From assembly GCA_943736015.1 (NCBI GenBank), contig OX031058.1:17261001-17325000 (forward strand): a stretch of 64,000 nucleotides of DNA, read 5' to 3'. The notes beneath the pieces were generated by a model. The model saw nothing but the letters and a program-made list of their open reading frames with translations, did not search any database and was not told the DNA's origin. The stretch is from Tridacna crocea. Taxonomy: Eukaryota > Mollusca > Bivalvia > Cardiida > Cardiidae. A program made the position numbers and the translations under genes. The first letter of the stretch is position 1; each line of letters begins with the position of its first letter. Shown in pieces: positions 45,905 through 57,109 of the stretch.

Positions 45905-45999
45905 TTTATTATACATTGAATGTAATAGCATCATTGTGCATTGTCTACGCACTTTCTGCTCCATTGCAACAAAGTGTGCTTAGGACGGTAACCAATATA

Positions 46000-46078
46000 T
46001 CGTCGGTTTGCTTCCAAAACCTCGTAACTACAGCTTGAAACAAGCTGTAGTTACGAGGTTTTGGAAGCAAACCGACGA
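46000..46078. mobile_element. Cruciform MITE family C
   Basis: Perfect or nearly perfect arms: TCGTCGGTTTGCTTCCAAAA and CCTCGTAACTACAGCTTG against their inverses. It lies about 100 bp upstream of the secreted precursor. Confidence 0.85.
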
Positions 46079-46419
46079 AATTCTCTTTTCCACCTAATGT
46101 TTTCAACCTTTGAATTTTGTTGTCATAGCTAGGCATTGACAAATACGGAAGAAAGACAAAAAAAGTTTTTGTTAGGTGAGAACGTAGCATCTTATGGTAT
46201 ACCAGTAACAGATTTCGTGTCAGAATTTGCAATGACTATGGGAATGTCACATGATTTATAACAGGATTCGATGATTTTGGATCTAATTTAAAAAAAAAAG
46301 ACGTTCGATGACGTTGAGCCTATGTTCCAGTCCGTTCATTCTTTCGTTTACGTTGACACGGAAATTAAATTGAAAAAAAAAAATTACAGAAGCGATAGCT
46401 GCGAAAGACCAAAAGTCTT

Positions 46420-46700
46420 TATCTCCCACTAGATGGTATTCTACAAATACACATCTATCTTATTTGGGCATTCTGGGTACAGAACCGGACTATTTTTCTA
46501 CGCGACAAATTTCAAACTAAATTAAACGTTTACTCAATAAAACGCTACCTGGTTCGATTCATTCAGTTATGATCAGCAGTTTAGAGAAATCTGGAATAAC
46601 AACGGGTCTGATTTCTCCTCAAACGTATTGATAAAAGTGATTATCTCCATTCCTACTTTATAGCGCGTATTACTACAATCCCCTCCTCCCCCCAACTTTG
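46420..46700 (+). repeat. Dispersed repeat K, copy 2
   Basis: CACTAGATGGTATTCTACAA, GGGCATTCTGGGTACAGAAC and CTCAATAAAACGCTAC align with 13660-13960. Confidence 0.7.
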
Positions 46701-47057
46701 GGGAGATTGATGCTTCAAATCAGAGAGGTCGTTTCCATTTGAACTGAGAATCGCCTGATTATATATATAGCGCGCCACTGACAGTCGTTTAGCTACAACA
46801 TAAATAACCTCAAAGAAATTATTCACATCTGTCTATTTGTCGGTGAAAACTTCAATCGGAATTGATAAACCACGTGGAAAAAATGGATGTAAGAATTGTT
46901 TGTCAACTGAAATAAAGTTAGAAAGATTTCGATAGAAATTTAAACTCAAATTTTCTTTTGTAAAAGGAGCCGTACAATTTTCAGAACGGTTAACCGGCGT
47001 ATTTCCGAACATATCAATCCACCAAGTCCAGCCGAGGGATTTGATGGCTCCCATCAC
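46690..47057 (-). pseudogene. Unrecognised ORF with one in-frame stop
   Basis: The minus strand reads GWTWWIDMFGNTPVNRSENC, TAPFTKENLSLNFYRNL, FISVDKQFLHPFFPRGLSI and IEVFTDK, then a TAG at about 46833 and, in the same frame, TDVNNFFEVIYVVAKRLS. The composition (aromatic residues, sequons NRS and NLS, no low-complexity) looks like real protein, extracellular if anything, but I do not recognise the family. It starts beside the 41-bp minisatellite. It is either a broken gene piece or a chance ORF. Confidence 0.3.
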
Positions 47058-47209
47058 CCGAGGTGTCCGAATGGCGCAGACAACGGGCTCCCATCACCCG
47101 AGGTGTGCCGAATGGCGCAGACAACGGGCTCCCATCACCCGAGGTGTGCCGAATGGCGCAGACAACGGGCTCCCATCACCCGAGGTGTGCCGAATGGCGC
47201 AGACAACGG
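47046..47209 (+). repeat. 41-bp minisatellite, four units
   Basis: Units GGCTCCCATCACCCGAGGTG, then TGCCGAATGGCGCAGACAAC. The first unit is 40 bp, lacking one base. GC-rich compared with its surroundings; the repeated ORF here is a by-product. Confidence 0.9.
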
Positions 47210-47841
47210 ATCAAAAGTAGACCACGATTAAGAGAAGATTGCTTAATTTGGAGCAATAAAGAAATTTTTGCCGCCTGGGCCCGGGTTAGGTGATGTCATA
47301 CTTTTTTAAAAAGAAAATATAGACGTAATTACTGGAAGCGGAACAACCATCCAGTTCCTTAAACATCAAAATTAAACTTTTTCTCAAAATGTTAATTCTC
47401 GATTTCTTTAAGCTCACAGCTAAAATGCCCCATTCTGTGTACTGTGGAGGATTTTGACTGATGGAAAGATAATTTTAGTATGCCCTTGGCTAGGTGATAT
47501 AAAACCTTGGGCTTGTCACGTAATGCTATAAAATGTGTAAATACTTCGCTTCAAATAAACTACTAATTGAAACCTGCACTGCGACATTCTACGGTATGTT
47601 CGAATGCACTTGTAGTCCATGCATATTTCATAACGGCGTGAGGTGTAGCAACTTCCTTTTGCTAGACGGCGGTGTTCGGTAAATTCGACACTGAGTCAGG
47701 ATTCGAGATTTTAAAGGTAGGTACTTAGGTTTTTTCACATCACACCAAATTAAAATATATATATCACAGAAATTTACTTGAAAACAAAACAAAACAAAGC
47801 AAAACAAATCATCAATACTTATCAAAAGAATTGTGGGTGAT

Positions 47842-48251
47842 ATTCCCTAAAAAGGCTACGTAACCTCTTTAAGCTATTTTCAGATTTTGCCCCCAAATCA
47901 AAAAAGCATTGTGGGAATGTTAAGTGACTGGCACGTGACTAACGACGCTTAAATTCTATAACATAACAAACATGTAATTATATTCTATAATGTCTGCTTC
48001 GGACGCTATGTATGAAGCTTCGTCTGAATATTTCCGGTATGTAAATGAGCCAGTTGCTCATGCAAAAATAGACTGTGTTTTCCGTCCGTGTTGACCAGGG
48101 CTGTAGTAAATCTCTAATATCTGTTGTTATTGGATATGGTGTTCGACTACTGCGGTTTTATGAATGAAAATTACAAGGCTTTGGGAGTATAAAGATTATT
48201 ATTTTGTAAATTTTTGTCCCAAAATCTGAAGGGCTACCTTTACACCCTTAA
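47842..48251 (-). mobile_element. Dispersed repeat H, reverse copy
   Basis: Inverse of 9769-10182: begins TTCCCTAAAAAGGCTACGTA and ends GAAGGGCTACCTTTACACCC. Confidence 0.7.
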
Positions 48252-48573
48252 CTACGAAGCCCGCGTGCGATGGACTGATACAAAGGGGAGGAAATCAACG
48301 GTGAAAATGACGCCAAGACGTGTGTTTGTACAGAAGTGACTATTAAATTAGAAAAAAAAAAGAAATGAAATCTTTATATTTTCCACTTGGGTCGATCCCA
48401 CAAATATTAAAACTAGGTGTTAAGTCTTCAGAAATTCAATTACTACTAAGTTGTTAATGACTTTTTTACCAAGACTTCATTTCTAACGAGGGGGATTCTT
48501 TTTTTTAATTATTTTTATTCAGTAAAAGGTGTACTCTAGTTACAAGGCCATCAAGATTATACCCACGAGACCT

Positions 48574-48801
48574 TTAACCCGTTACCATACAATCCCGACT
48601 TTTTACACCCCTGTGAAAGAAGCCTTTTGAAAACATTGTGGGAAAAGAAGAAAATGCTGGTAACCAGCATTTTCTCCTTTTCCCACAATGTTTTCTTCCC
48701 TTCTTAAAACAAATTTCAATTCTTTAGTCACATTTATTTTGTCGTCTACAAATGCTTCCAATTTGGCCCAGATAGAATTTTGTCCTTTGGTAAAGAGTTA
48801 A
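48574..48801. mobile_element. TTAA-MITE family A
   Basis: TTAA at 48574-48577 and 48798-48801. The palindrome has one A for G change (AAGAAGAAAATGCTGG). A strongly diverged copy lies in 48890-49140. Confidence 0.85.
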
Positions 48802-49177
48802 AACCAGAGAGATTTTTTTCCCATCAGCCACCAAAGTCAAACGGGTACACTTTTTTCCCCTCGACACTGGCTTCGTTCCTGATTATCCCTATACCAGACG
48901 ACAAAATCAAAGACATGTGCATTTTGACAGCGTTTGAAGGCAAACGATTTGGAGTAGTTCAATTTTTAGAATTAGATTTGAAAGACCGGAAAAACTGTAG
49001 GAATTGGAGAAAATCCTATAGTTACCAGTATTTTACCTTTTCCCGCTATGTTTTAAAATCGACCTTAAGTCCTGGCACTCTGATTTTGGCTCTTTCTATT
49101 CGGTGCTTATCTGATTTTCTAGCCGTTGAACAGTTAAGACCCAACTTGCAGAGCACTTAAAAAATAAAAGCAAAATG

Positions 49178-49213
49178 AACAAATAAATAAATAAATAAAT
49201 AAATAAATAAATA
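49178..49213. repeat. AAAT microsatellite
   Basis: About eight AAAT units in a row. Confidence 0.9.
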
Positions 49214-49474
49214 CCGTGAGGATGAGACTAATTTAGCCGAGGAAAATCAAAAATATATACCAGAAAAAAATCTTCCGTTGGGAATCGAAACCTCGATCTT
49301 CGTCACATGATCATAGGTTCATAAAATTCAAGTTCTCTAACAACCAATGGAATCATTAAGTGGAGCGCTGCTCCTTCAACATACAGAAAACTGACCGTTA
49401 GCGAACAGTTTCGGCTCAGGTCAGCCTGCGCAGACTGCGTAGGCTGACCCGGATTGCTATTTTTCGCAGACTCA

Positions 49475-49703
49475 TTTACCCATTACCACACAATTCCTAC
49501 TTTTAACGACCCTGAGAAAGAAGCCTGTTGAAAACCTTGCGGGAAAAGGAGAAAATGCTGGTAACCAGCATTTTGTTCTTTTCCCACAATGTTTTCTACC
49601 CTTCACAAAACAAATTTCAAATATTCAGTCACTTTTATTTCGTCGTCTGAAAATGCTTCCAATTTGGACAAACTTAAAACATTGTCGTTTGGTAATGAGT
49701 TAA
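49475..49703. mobile_element. TTAA-MITE family A
   Basis: The right TTAA at 49700-49703 is intact; the left site is mutated to TTTA. The palindrome is slightly imperfect (TTTTGTTCTTTTCC). Confidence 0.8.
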
Positions 49704-50050
49704 GCCCCTATTTACAGGCCAGGGCTCAAATGATTTCAACCCCTGTCATGCAATAACAGGTATACCGTTAGTAAAGAAATAGGACTTTTTTTTTTCATTA
49801 TAAATACTCAAAATTCTGGTAAAATCTTCGTGTTTTCTAAATATATTTAAATATATTTTTAATCTAAAACTCGACTTTACAAGATAATCAAAATTAGCTA
49901 AAAAAGAATATAATTACGACGCAGAATCTATCATTTGCCCTTTTATCAACAATTACCAGCCATCTTGAGTCCTTTTATAGGAGGCAATGAAAAGGCCAGT
50001 TTAATTAGAAAGGTAGCTTCAACTGTTCAATAATATATCGTCTTTCTTAA

Positions 50051-50266
50051 TCAACCCTTTACTCCATAGATACTCATTTCTACGCATTGCTTGTGGGAGC
50101 CTTTGGAAAACATTGTGGCAAAAGGTGAAATTGCTCGTCACGAGCAATTTCACCTTTGGCCACAATGCTTTCTACACTATCAAAAGGTGTCATATACACA
50201 TTAGAAACCGCTTCATCCTTGCTGTTATTTAGGGTCATAGAAATGCCTTATGGGGTAAAGGGCTAA
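50051..50266. mobile_element. TTAA-MITE family B, copy 1
   Basis: A different MITE with the same style of ends (ACCCTTTACTCCATAG and TATGGGGTAAAGGG). Its own central palindrome is GGTGAAATTGCTCG against CGAGCAATTTCACC. The second copy is at 58868-59096. Confidence 0.8.
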
Positions 50267-50537
50267 TTTCAAAGGACCGAGGATAGGAATGACGATTTTT
50301 TTAACTGCATGACAAAGACAGTACAATTTGTTTATGCAGACGCTGTAGATCAGAATCAGAATGCATAGATCGTATAGTCAGATCTTGAATCTACATTGTT
50401 CGATGCCCTCGTTAAAACAACCATTGTAAACACTTAATAGATATATCGTTTCTTTCTATTAAGTGTATACCATTTTTATTTACGTATCGGTTAAAGAGTA
50501 ACCCATAGGCTGCAAAGAGTGATTCACTGACCTTTTA

Positions 50538-50602
50538 CGGACAGTGTAGATCAAGATCAGACTGCACAGAACGTGCAGTCTGATCTTGATCTACACTGTC
50601 CG
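50538..50602. mobile_element. Perfect 30-bp-arm hairpin, MITE family D
   Basis: CGGACAGTGTAGATCAAGAT begins a 30-bp arm matched exactly by its inverse ending CTACACTGTCCG, around a 5-nt loop AGAAC. Best-preserved member, so probably the youngest. Confidence 0.9.
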
Positions 50603-50688
50603 ATAATGATATATTTTTCTTCAAAGAAATAATTTTGAAATGGTATCATTCGGGTTTTTATTACCGGCTTAAGAGTATTATTTAACTT

Positions 50689-50774
50689 ATATCGTCGGTT
50701 TACTTCAAAAACCTTGTAACTACATCTTGAAAACAAGCTGTAGTTACGAGGTTTTTGAAGCAAACCGACGATAT
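50689..50774. mobile_element. Cruciform MITE family C
   Basis: ATCGTCGGTTTACTTCAAAA and AACCTTGTAACTAC against GTAGTTACGAGG and GAAGCAAACCGACGAT. Confidence 0.8.
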
Positions 50775-51040
50775 AGCAGGATAAGAGTAAATGCCACAAT
50801 TTTTGCTCGTTAAAACTAATTGCATCATACCAAACAAAAACCCGTATTCATCTTAGATACTGGACTCTGCGCAATTAGCCGTTTAACGAGGTAATCTAAA
50901 CAAGAGTTTTGCCGGTATTGGTTGGAGCTTGTTTGTTTTGAATTCTGTAAATTGCCGTTTCAACAGAATTTCAGAGCAAATGATGGTCGATGTCCCTTAC
51001 TCCTTTTTTTTCAGGTTTCATTTACATGTGGTTGTTTCGT

Positions 51041-51270
51041 TTAACTCATTACCAAACGACAATATTATAGACTGGTCCAAATTGAAAGCATTTGCCGATG
51101 ACAAAATAAAAGTGACTGCAAATTTGACATTTGTTTTGTGAAGGGTAGAAAACATTGTTGGAAAAGGAGAAAATGCTGGTTACCAGCATTTTCTCCTTTT
51201 CCCACACTGTTTTCTACCAGCTTCTTTCTCAGGGGCGTCAAAAGTAGGGATTGTGTGGTAATGGATTAAA
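51041..51270. mobile_element. TTAA-MITE family A
   Basis: TTAA at 51041-51044 and 51267-51270. Intact palindrome. Confidence 0.85.
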
Positions 51271-51314
51271 GGCCCAGTACCCTTAAGAAGAGTATCTTAT
51301 TTCATACTTTCCGG

Positions 51315-51582
51315 TGTAAGGCAGAGAAATGACCTTCCCCTACAAAATGACCTGGGTCATTTTTCTACGTAAAGAAATGACCCCAGAAGTCATTTCACTA
51401 CGTAGAGGAATGACCCGGGTCATTATTCTATGTAGAGAAATGACCCTCTGAGGTCATTTCTCTACGTAGAGTGATGACCTCGGTCTTTCCTCTGCGTAGA
51501 GAAGTGACCCATGGGCCATTCCTCTACGTAGGGAAATGACCAATGGGTCATTTTGTAGTGGAGGGTCATTTCTCTACATTAC
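51315..51582. repeat. Dyad array M, copy 2 (larger)
   Basis: About seven repeats in which CTACGTAGAG and an AAATGACC...GGTCATTT dyad alternate at roughly 36-bp spacing. The outer ends (AGGCAGAGAAATGACC, TTCCCCTACAAAATGACC and TCATTTTGTAGTGGAGGGTC) are inverted copies of each other. The same design as 42791-42962, with a different copy number. Confidence 0.85.
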
Positions 51583-51812
51583 ATCGGCAGTTTATTGAAA
51601 AATAACGGTGGAATATATACGGAATACTATGCTTTAGTGATTTTCCTGATGCTTGTATTCACTCCGAGCACCGTTTCAAACAAATCCCCTATTTAAATAC
51701 TACAGGCCTTATTGCGATGCTTTGCCCGTATTCACCACAATTATTAATTGAATTCATAGTCGAAGTCAACTAAGTATCTCGATTTCTGGTTTTCATTGGC
51801 ACACATTTTCGG

Positions 51813-51916
51813 CGCGAGTACCGGTGTAGTTCCTAGGAAGCAAAGCTTAGATAGATTAGTATAAGTTGTAGGAACTTGTTTCTCAATCGATTTAAAATAA
51901 ATATTTTTAAACTAGC
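51813..51916 (+). repeat. SINE-2 3' part
   Basis: GCGAGTACCGGTGTAGTTCC, then GGAACTTGTTTCTCAATCGA and TTTAAAATAAATAT. Confidence 0.6.
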
Positions 51917-52024
51917 CATTGAATACAAGATATTTTTAGATCTCTCAAAAACTTTTCATATACAGTTTTTAAAACCTGTTATTATTCCGTCTAAAAATAC
52001 GTGAGTCGCCACTTTCCCATAATT

Positions 52025-52735
52025 CTTTTTGTTTTGATCGTTGTCTGCGCATGTCATATTCTTCGAAGATTCCACCTGTCTGCTTTAACGCATCCCCCAT
52101 CCCCCGTATACCTGGGAAAAGTAGGGCTTACATCGAAGCTATTTTAGCTTACTACCCGAGCATGTAGAAGCTGTTTTATTATATACCTAGCAGTGAAATC
52201 CTGGAATTTCCCAGTGTAATAAATTTTGATATCATCACTAGTGACGTTATCAACTTTCACTTCCTGACGTCATTTGGGAACTACCTTTTTTTTCGACTAC
52301 ATTTTTTTCGACTTTCAAACGCAAAATTACAAATAATGATGTTAATAAGGTATATAATAAATAGAATAATCAATTGGTTATTTTTGATATGAAAAATATC
52401 TCACTCGGACGCGTCGTAAGGCGTTAAAAAAACTCGTGCTGCGCACTCGTTTTTTCAACGCCTAACAACGCATCCTCGTGAGATATTTTTCATATCAAAA
52501 ACAACCAGTTGATTATCCTCTATTTAATAAATGGTCAATGTCTAAGGTTACATGCTAGTAGATCATAGCTAAATGAATCGCACAAAGTAGCATTTTATTG
52601 TGTAAACGTTTATTTCATTTTGAAATTCAAAGTAACGGTTGTCGTTTTGAAAAATTAATCCGCTTCTGTACCCAGAATGCCCAAATTAGATAGATGTGTA
52701 TTTGTAGAATGTCATCTAGCGGGAGATAATGTGTT
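52025..52735 (-). repeat. Dispersed repeat K, interrupted by MITE family G
   Basis: K sequence at about 52025-52135 (GTCATATTCTTCGAAGATTC) and 52545-52735 (GTACCCAGAATGCCCAAATT), split by the family G element. Confidence 0.65.
52176..52533 (+). mobile_element. MITE family G, copy 1
   Basis: Contains an inner hairpin TGATATGAAAAATATCTCAC with GCGTCGTAAGGCGTT and its inverse, preceded by a unique arm (ATATACCTAGCAGTGAAATC, GATATCATCACTAGTGACG). A reverse copy is at 55112-55470. Inserted in repeat K. Confidence 0.8.
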
Positions 52736-53087
52736 TTGTTAGCCGATTTATAACAAAATTTCAAAAATGCAAAACTTAGTTGTTAAAAGATGTTGGTAAA
52801 TTATACGGGAAAATTACAATGTACATGTACATGTATGTTGCAGTAAGCTTTCCTGGCATTTGAGTTAACTTCTCGCTGTATAGGAAAATTGGACATCTCG
52901 TTCTATCTTCGGTCTCGCACTGTTCGAATCCAATACAAACACCAGGAAATAACTTCAACATGATATTCATGTTCTTTTGCACTCCGAATAATCATTTTGA
53001 ACTTATGCGATTTACATTTGAATATAGTACCGTCTTACACTTAAGGCTGAAGACAGCAATCCAACAGGCTACAGTAGGACTGTACTT

Positions 53088-53275
53088 AATCCTTTACTAC
53101 ACGATCCCGAGGTTTTCCTTTAACTTTTGAAAATATTATGGGAAAAGAATAAAATGCTGGTAACCACAAATATTTTCTGCTCTTTCAGACATCATTAACG
53201 TTATGTTTAATTAATCGTGTTGAATGCTTCTGACCACAATGAAATTTTATTGTTCTGCAACGAGCTAAAACGAAA
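53088..53275. mobile_element. Diverged TTAA-MITE family A
   Basis: CTTTACTACACGATCCCGAG start, AAAATGCTGGTAACCA centre. The right half is decayed. Confidence 0.55.
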
Positions 53276-53496
53276 TGTTTTGCCGTTTAATGATAGTTGT
53301 AATTGATTGCCATGATAATGATTCTACAGGCAAAGTCAAATAAAAAAATATCAAAGCTCCCTTACATCAACATCAATGCCAAAAACGCAAGCTTTGCTGA
53401 CGACAAAGATCATTATTAGAATATGCAGACTAATCTTTGACTTGCACCGTCCGCTCCTTGACACTAAACAATGACTGAATATTCATCTCTGCCCAC

Positions 53497-53549
53497 CCCC
53501 CCCCCCCCCACACACACACATACACACACAAAAAAAAAGGGGGGGGGGG
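53497..53549. repeat. Poly-C / CA / poly-G tract
   Basis: A run of C, then a CA repeat, then A and a run of G within about 50 bp. The C and G runs can pair. Confidence 0.8.
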
Positions 53550-53886
53550 AAATTAACATTTGTTTTGCGGTGAAAAACGTAATCAGATTTATTCCAACGG
53601 AACTACAAAGTTAATGTTGCTTCTGTCTAGTGACAGTATTTATTGGCACTAAACTACAATTACCTTTGATCACATCATAAAACTTTGATTGACTGAGGAA
53701 GATCATACCGAGGGGAACAGTTAACAGTCTTTATGGCCGATATGACGAGTGGAAAAAGTTTAATGTGTCGTCTTAAATCCTTGTAACGTACACAATAACT
53801 GTATTTTGATGAAATGCGTAGTATGTATCAGAAATACATCAATTAGTATGTCACCAACTTTTTGTATTTTAAAACAGCCAACAGAT

Positions 53887-54464
53887 ACACTGACACGAAC
53901 TTCCAAACGGCCAATTTTTGTCTATCCTAATAATTGGAGCAAGTAAGAGAAATGTTAATAAAAACAAATTGTGACAAATACAGGGTGTCACCCTGTATCT
54001 GGACATTAACCATGGTATTGTGATGAAAAGCTTCTCGATTTTGCCAATAGAAGGACTCTCTCTTTGAAAAAAAGGATAACGCATGCGTGGTATATCTATC
54101 AGTCAAAACAGTTAAAAAAAACCCATAAAATACTGAACTGTTGTAAGCAATAAGGAAAAAAAATGAAAATTATTTTCTGTGAAAAAAAAAAATGTAATCC
54201 GAAAAAAAAAGGCATGCAGTGTTCAAAAAGTTGCTTTTTTAATTTACAGAGTTTAATGAATGAACGACAAATAAGTTTCTTTCGTGATAAAAACTGAATG
54301 AATTCTCTTCAGAATTTGACTCAAGAATGTTTTCAGACCGGTCAATAATTCTACAAAAAATGAAACCATGTAAGCTGTCCCTTTTATAGGCAGCAGCCGC
54401 GCGAAAAGGTCTATACAGAAAATTATAGCTTTAAAATGGCCGTTTAGAAGTTCGTTTCAGTGTA
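53887..54464 (-). mobile_element. TIR element I, reverse copy
   Basis: Ends ACACTGACACGAACTTCCAA and GTTTAGAAGTTCGTTTCAGT. Body inverse of 10377-10938. Confidence 0.75.
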
Positions 54465-54593
54465 GTTGAAATATGGTAAATATCTACACACATTCGGGAT
54501 ATCCCTCGTAATAAAAAAATGGTGATGTAATTTATTACTAATTTTGATTTGTATCCACGAATGTTAAGTTATGGTTTCTTTCGACCAAACACC

Positions 54594-54678
54594 AACACCA
54601 GCATTTTCTCCTTTACCCATAATGTTTTCAAAAGTTATGGGGTCGCTAAACTCGGGATCGTGTGGTAAAGCGTTAAAT
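54594..54678. mobile_element. Half copy of TTAA-MITE family A
   Basis: ACCAGCATTTTCTCCTTTAC through GTGTGGTAAAGCGTTAA. The other half is absent. Confidence 0.65.
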
Positions 54679-55111
54679 AGTTGTAGTTTAGCCTGCTTGG
54701 TTGCTCTATTTAGCCGTAAGTATAGGGCGGGATTACATGTATAGAAATGTAAATCGCACATATATATCAATGAAGGAGTTGATAATTCGGAATTCTAAAG
54801 TATGCTTAATTATTCAACCGGCGAAAGTCAAATTTGTAGGCATTTACATTTTGAAGTCTTCTTAATTGAAATAGATTACTACTGAAATTAGGAGTAGCTG
54901 ATTTTTATCGAATTCTGTCGTAAGGCTTTCGGGTCACGTTCTCGAAATCTATTCGGAAGACATTGCATCACGTTCCTATAATCTGTTTGGAAAACATTGC
55001 CTGACAATTATATTAACACTGTCCGGATATATTGGAGCAATCAACGGAGCGAACCAATCGTTATTTTGCATCTCTTCATCAAGTTCATCACTCTTCCAAA
55101 TAGCTAAAGAA
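54679..55111. other. Non-genic
   Basis: Nothing recognised. Confidence 0.4.
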
Positions 55112-55470
55112 ATAGAGCACAATCAACTGGTTATTTTTGATATGAAAAATATCTCACGAGGATGCGTTGTTAGGCGTTGAAAAAACGAGCGCGCAGCACG
55201 AGTTTTATTAAACGCCTTACGACGCATCCGAGTGAGATATTTTTCATATCAAAAATAAATTACCAGTTGATTATTCTATTTATTATATATCTTATTAACA
55301 TTATTATTTTTAACTTTTCGTCTGAAAGTCGAAAAAAAAATGTCGAAAAAAAAAGTAGTTCCTGAATTACGGCAGGAGTGAAATTGAAAGTTGATATCGT
55401 CATTAGTGATGATATCAAAATTTATTGCACTGGGAAATTCTAGGATTTTACAGCTAGGTATATAATAAAT
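55112..55470 (-). mobile_element. MITE family G, reverse copy
   Basis: Inverse of 52176-52533, including the ATCTCACGAGGATGCGTTGT hairpin and the GATGATATCAAAATTTATTG arm. Confidence 0.8.
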
Positions 55471-55589
55471 CACTTTCTTATATTCTTATCTGTAAATTAC
55501 CAGGATTTCACAGAGATTAACACCAATAGTGATGATAAATATGGTATCATCATTGGCGAAAAAAAAAGTTTCTGTGTGTTAACCGGACC

Positions 55590-55799
55590 TGGGTTCGTAT
55601 TCACCAACCATTATTAGGAACATTCTTTGTCTTATTCTCCAGAATTTTCTACATTTGAAAGTAACACGACTTCTGATTGGCTAAACCAAATTGTTTAGCC
55701 AATCAGAAGTTGTGTTACTTTCAAATGTAGAAAATCTTGTAGAAAAAGACATAGAATATTCTTAAGAATGGTTGGTGAATACGAACCCTGCTTTTTTCC
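55590..55799. mobile_element. Fold-back MITE family E, clean copy
   Basis: CTGGGTTCGTATTCACCAAC and TTCTGATTGGCTAAACCA, inverted as TTTAGCCAATCAGAAGTTGT and GGTTGGTGAATACGAACC. Confidence 0.85.
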
Positions 55800-55842
55800 T
55801 ATTATTACCCATATTGTACCATTCTTGATAATCGCTAGAATA

Positions 55843-56196
55843 ACAAATATAGTTTATTTCATCAGCTTGTGGTTAATATGGGGAAACATTTGCCGAGAAA
55901 GGTAAAGGTATGCGAAATGATAAACGTAAGGCACGAGTTATTTTCACGGACCTTTCCCTTTTGTGGCAAATATTTCCCCATATTAACCACAAGCTGATGA
56001 AATAACTTATATATCATATTTTCTCTTTTTTTTTCATTGAAAGCCACTTTTAAAACTAGTGATCTCAAGTAGAATAAAAAAAAGTAGTTCCAGATTTTCG
56101 GCAGCGGGAAAATATTCACTGTGACGAGGAAATAATCCCCCCCCCCAGCTTGAAATACGACATTTCTTTACCCATAACATGTCTGAAAATAGACAC
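55843..56196 (-). mobile_element. MITE family F, reverse copy
   Basis: TCATCAGCTTGTGGTTAATA and its inverse, then TTTTAAAACTAGTGATCTCA and a C-run replacing a GGGGAATTATT segment of copy 1. Confidence 0.75.
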
Positions 56197-56210
56197 ATGA
56201 AATACAAATG

Positions 56211-56605
56211 ACAAATAGAATAATCAACTGGTTGTGTATGATATTAGAAGTCTGTCACTGGAACGGGGTTTAACCCATTACCAACCAACATTTTAGACTT
56301 GTCCAAATTGAAAGCATTTGCAGACGACAACATAAAAGTGACTGAAAATTTAAATTGGTTTTGTGAAGGGTAGAAAACATTGTGGGAAAAGGAGAAAATG
56401 CTGGTTACCAGCATTTTCTCCTTTTCCCACAATGTTTTCTAAAGGCTTCTTTCTCAGTGGTGTCAAAAGTAGGGATTGTATGTAATGGGTTAATGCGGTT
56501 AAAAAACTTTGATCTTCGGACACGTTTTTTCAACCACATCGCACGCCACTCTTATGACAGACTTTTAATATCACATACAAACAGTTGATTATCCCCTATT
56601 TCTAC
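56211..56605. mobile_element. MITE family G-like copy split by a family A MITE
   Basis: ATAGAATAATCAACTGGTTG at the left and CAGTTGATTATCCCCTATTT at the right are the G ends. The middle holds the family A element at 56270-56493. Confidence 0.65.
56270..56493. mobile_element. TTAA-MITE family A, nested
   Basis: TTAA at 56270-56273 and 56490-56493. Intact palindrome. Confidence 0.85.
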
Positions 56606-56754
56606 TTATTCAAAATATCAAGTGTTAAGTATTCATTCTGAATACAGGTATTGTTCTCAACTTTAAATCAATGACTAACAATTCTAATTCGCTTGTACGT
56701 TCAAACTCATTCAACAGATGTATATATATCTCACCTCTCCCGCACTCATGCGCT

Positions 56755-56925
56755 TTTACCAAAATATCCCGAGTTTAACCACCCCGAGACAGACAGCTTG
56801 TCATCAAATTGCGAGAAAAGGAGAAAACGCTGGTAACCATCGTTTCCCCTTTTTCCGAAATATTGTCTGGTCGTTCGAGCATATTAAGTGCTGCATTGAA
56901 AGATTTGTAGACAACAAAATAGCAA
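56755..56925. mobile_element. Diverged TTAA-MITE family A
   Basis: TTTTACCAAAATATCCCGAG, AAAACGCTGGTAACCATCG. The palindrome is partly broken. Confidence 0.6.
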
Positions 56926-56956
56926 AAAGAAAGAAACATGTGCGGAGAATAAATAT

Positions 56957-57025
56957 ATGGGAGCCAGTGGTATAGCCTCGACCTCTCGCACCAAAAATTC
57001 CTGGCTCGAATCACGTGATGAGCGG
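56957..57025 (+). repeat. Possible tRNA-like SINE head
   Basis: GAGCCAGTGGTATAGC and, about 30 bp on, GGCTCGAATCAC resemble boxes A and B. There is no convincing cloverleaf and no body was identified. Confidence 0.25.
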
Positions 57026-57109
57026 TGTCAACCCTAGAAAGCGCACATATTGCGTCGCGTTAAGTCGTTGTTAAGGTTTCCGAAAAGTAATCATCGAGAG
57101 GTATTTATG

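Noticed and set aside
47063..47293. Repetitive ORF in the 41-bp minisatellite
   Set aside because: A 41-bp unit shifts frame each time; no protein repeat is maintained.
48780..49160. 126-codon ORF
   Set aside because: It begins in a family A MITE and runs through a second decayed copy of it.
56957..57025. A functional tRNA gene
   Set aside because: Box-like motifs are present but no cloverleaf stems could be found; at best a SINE head.
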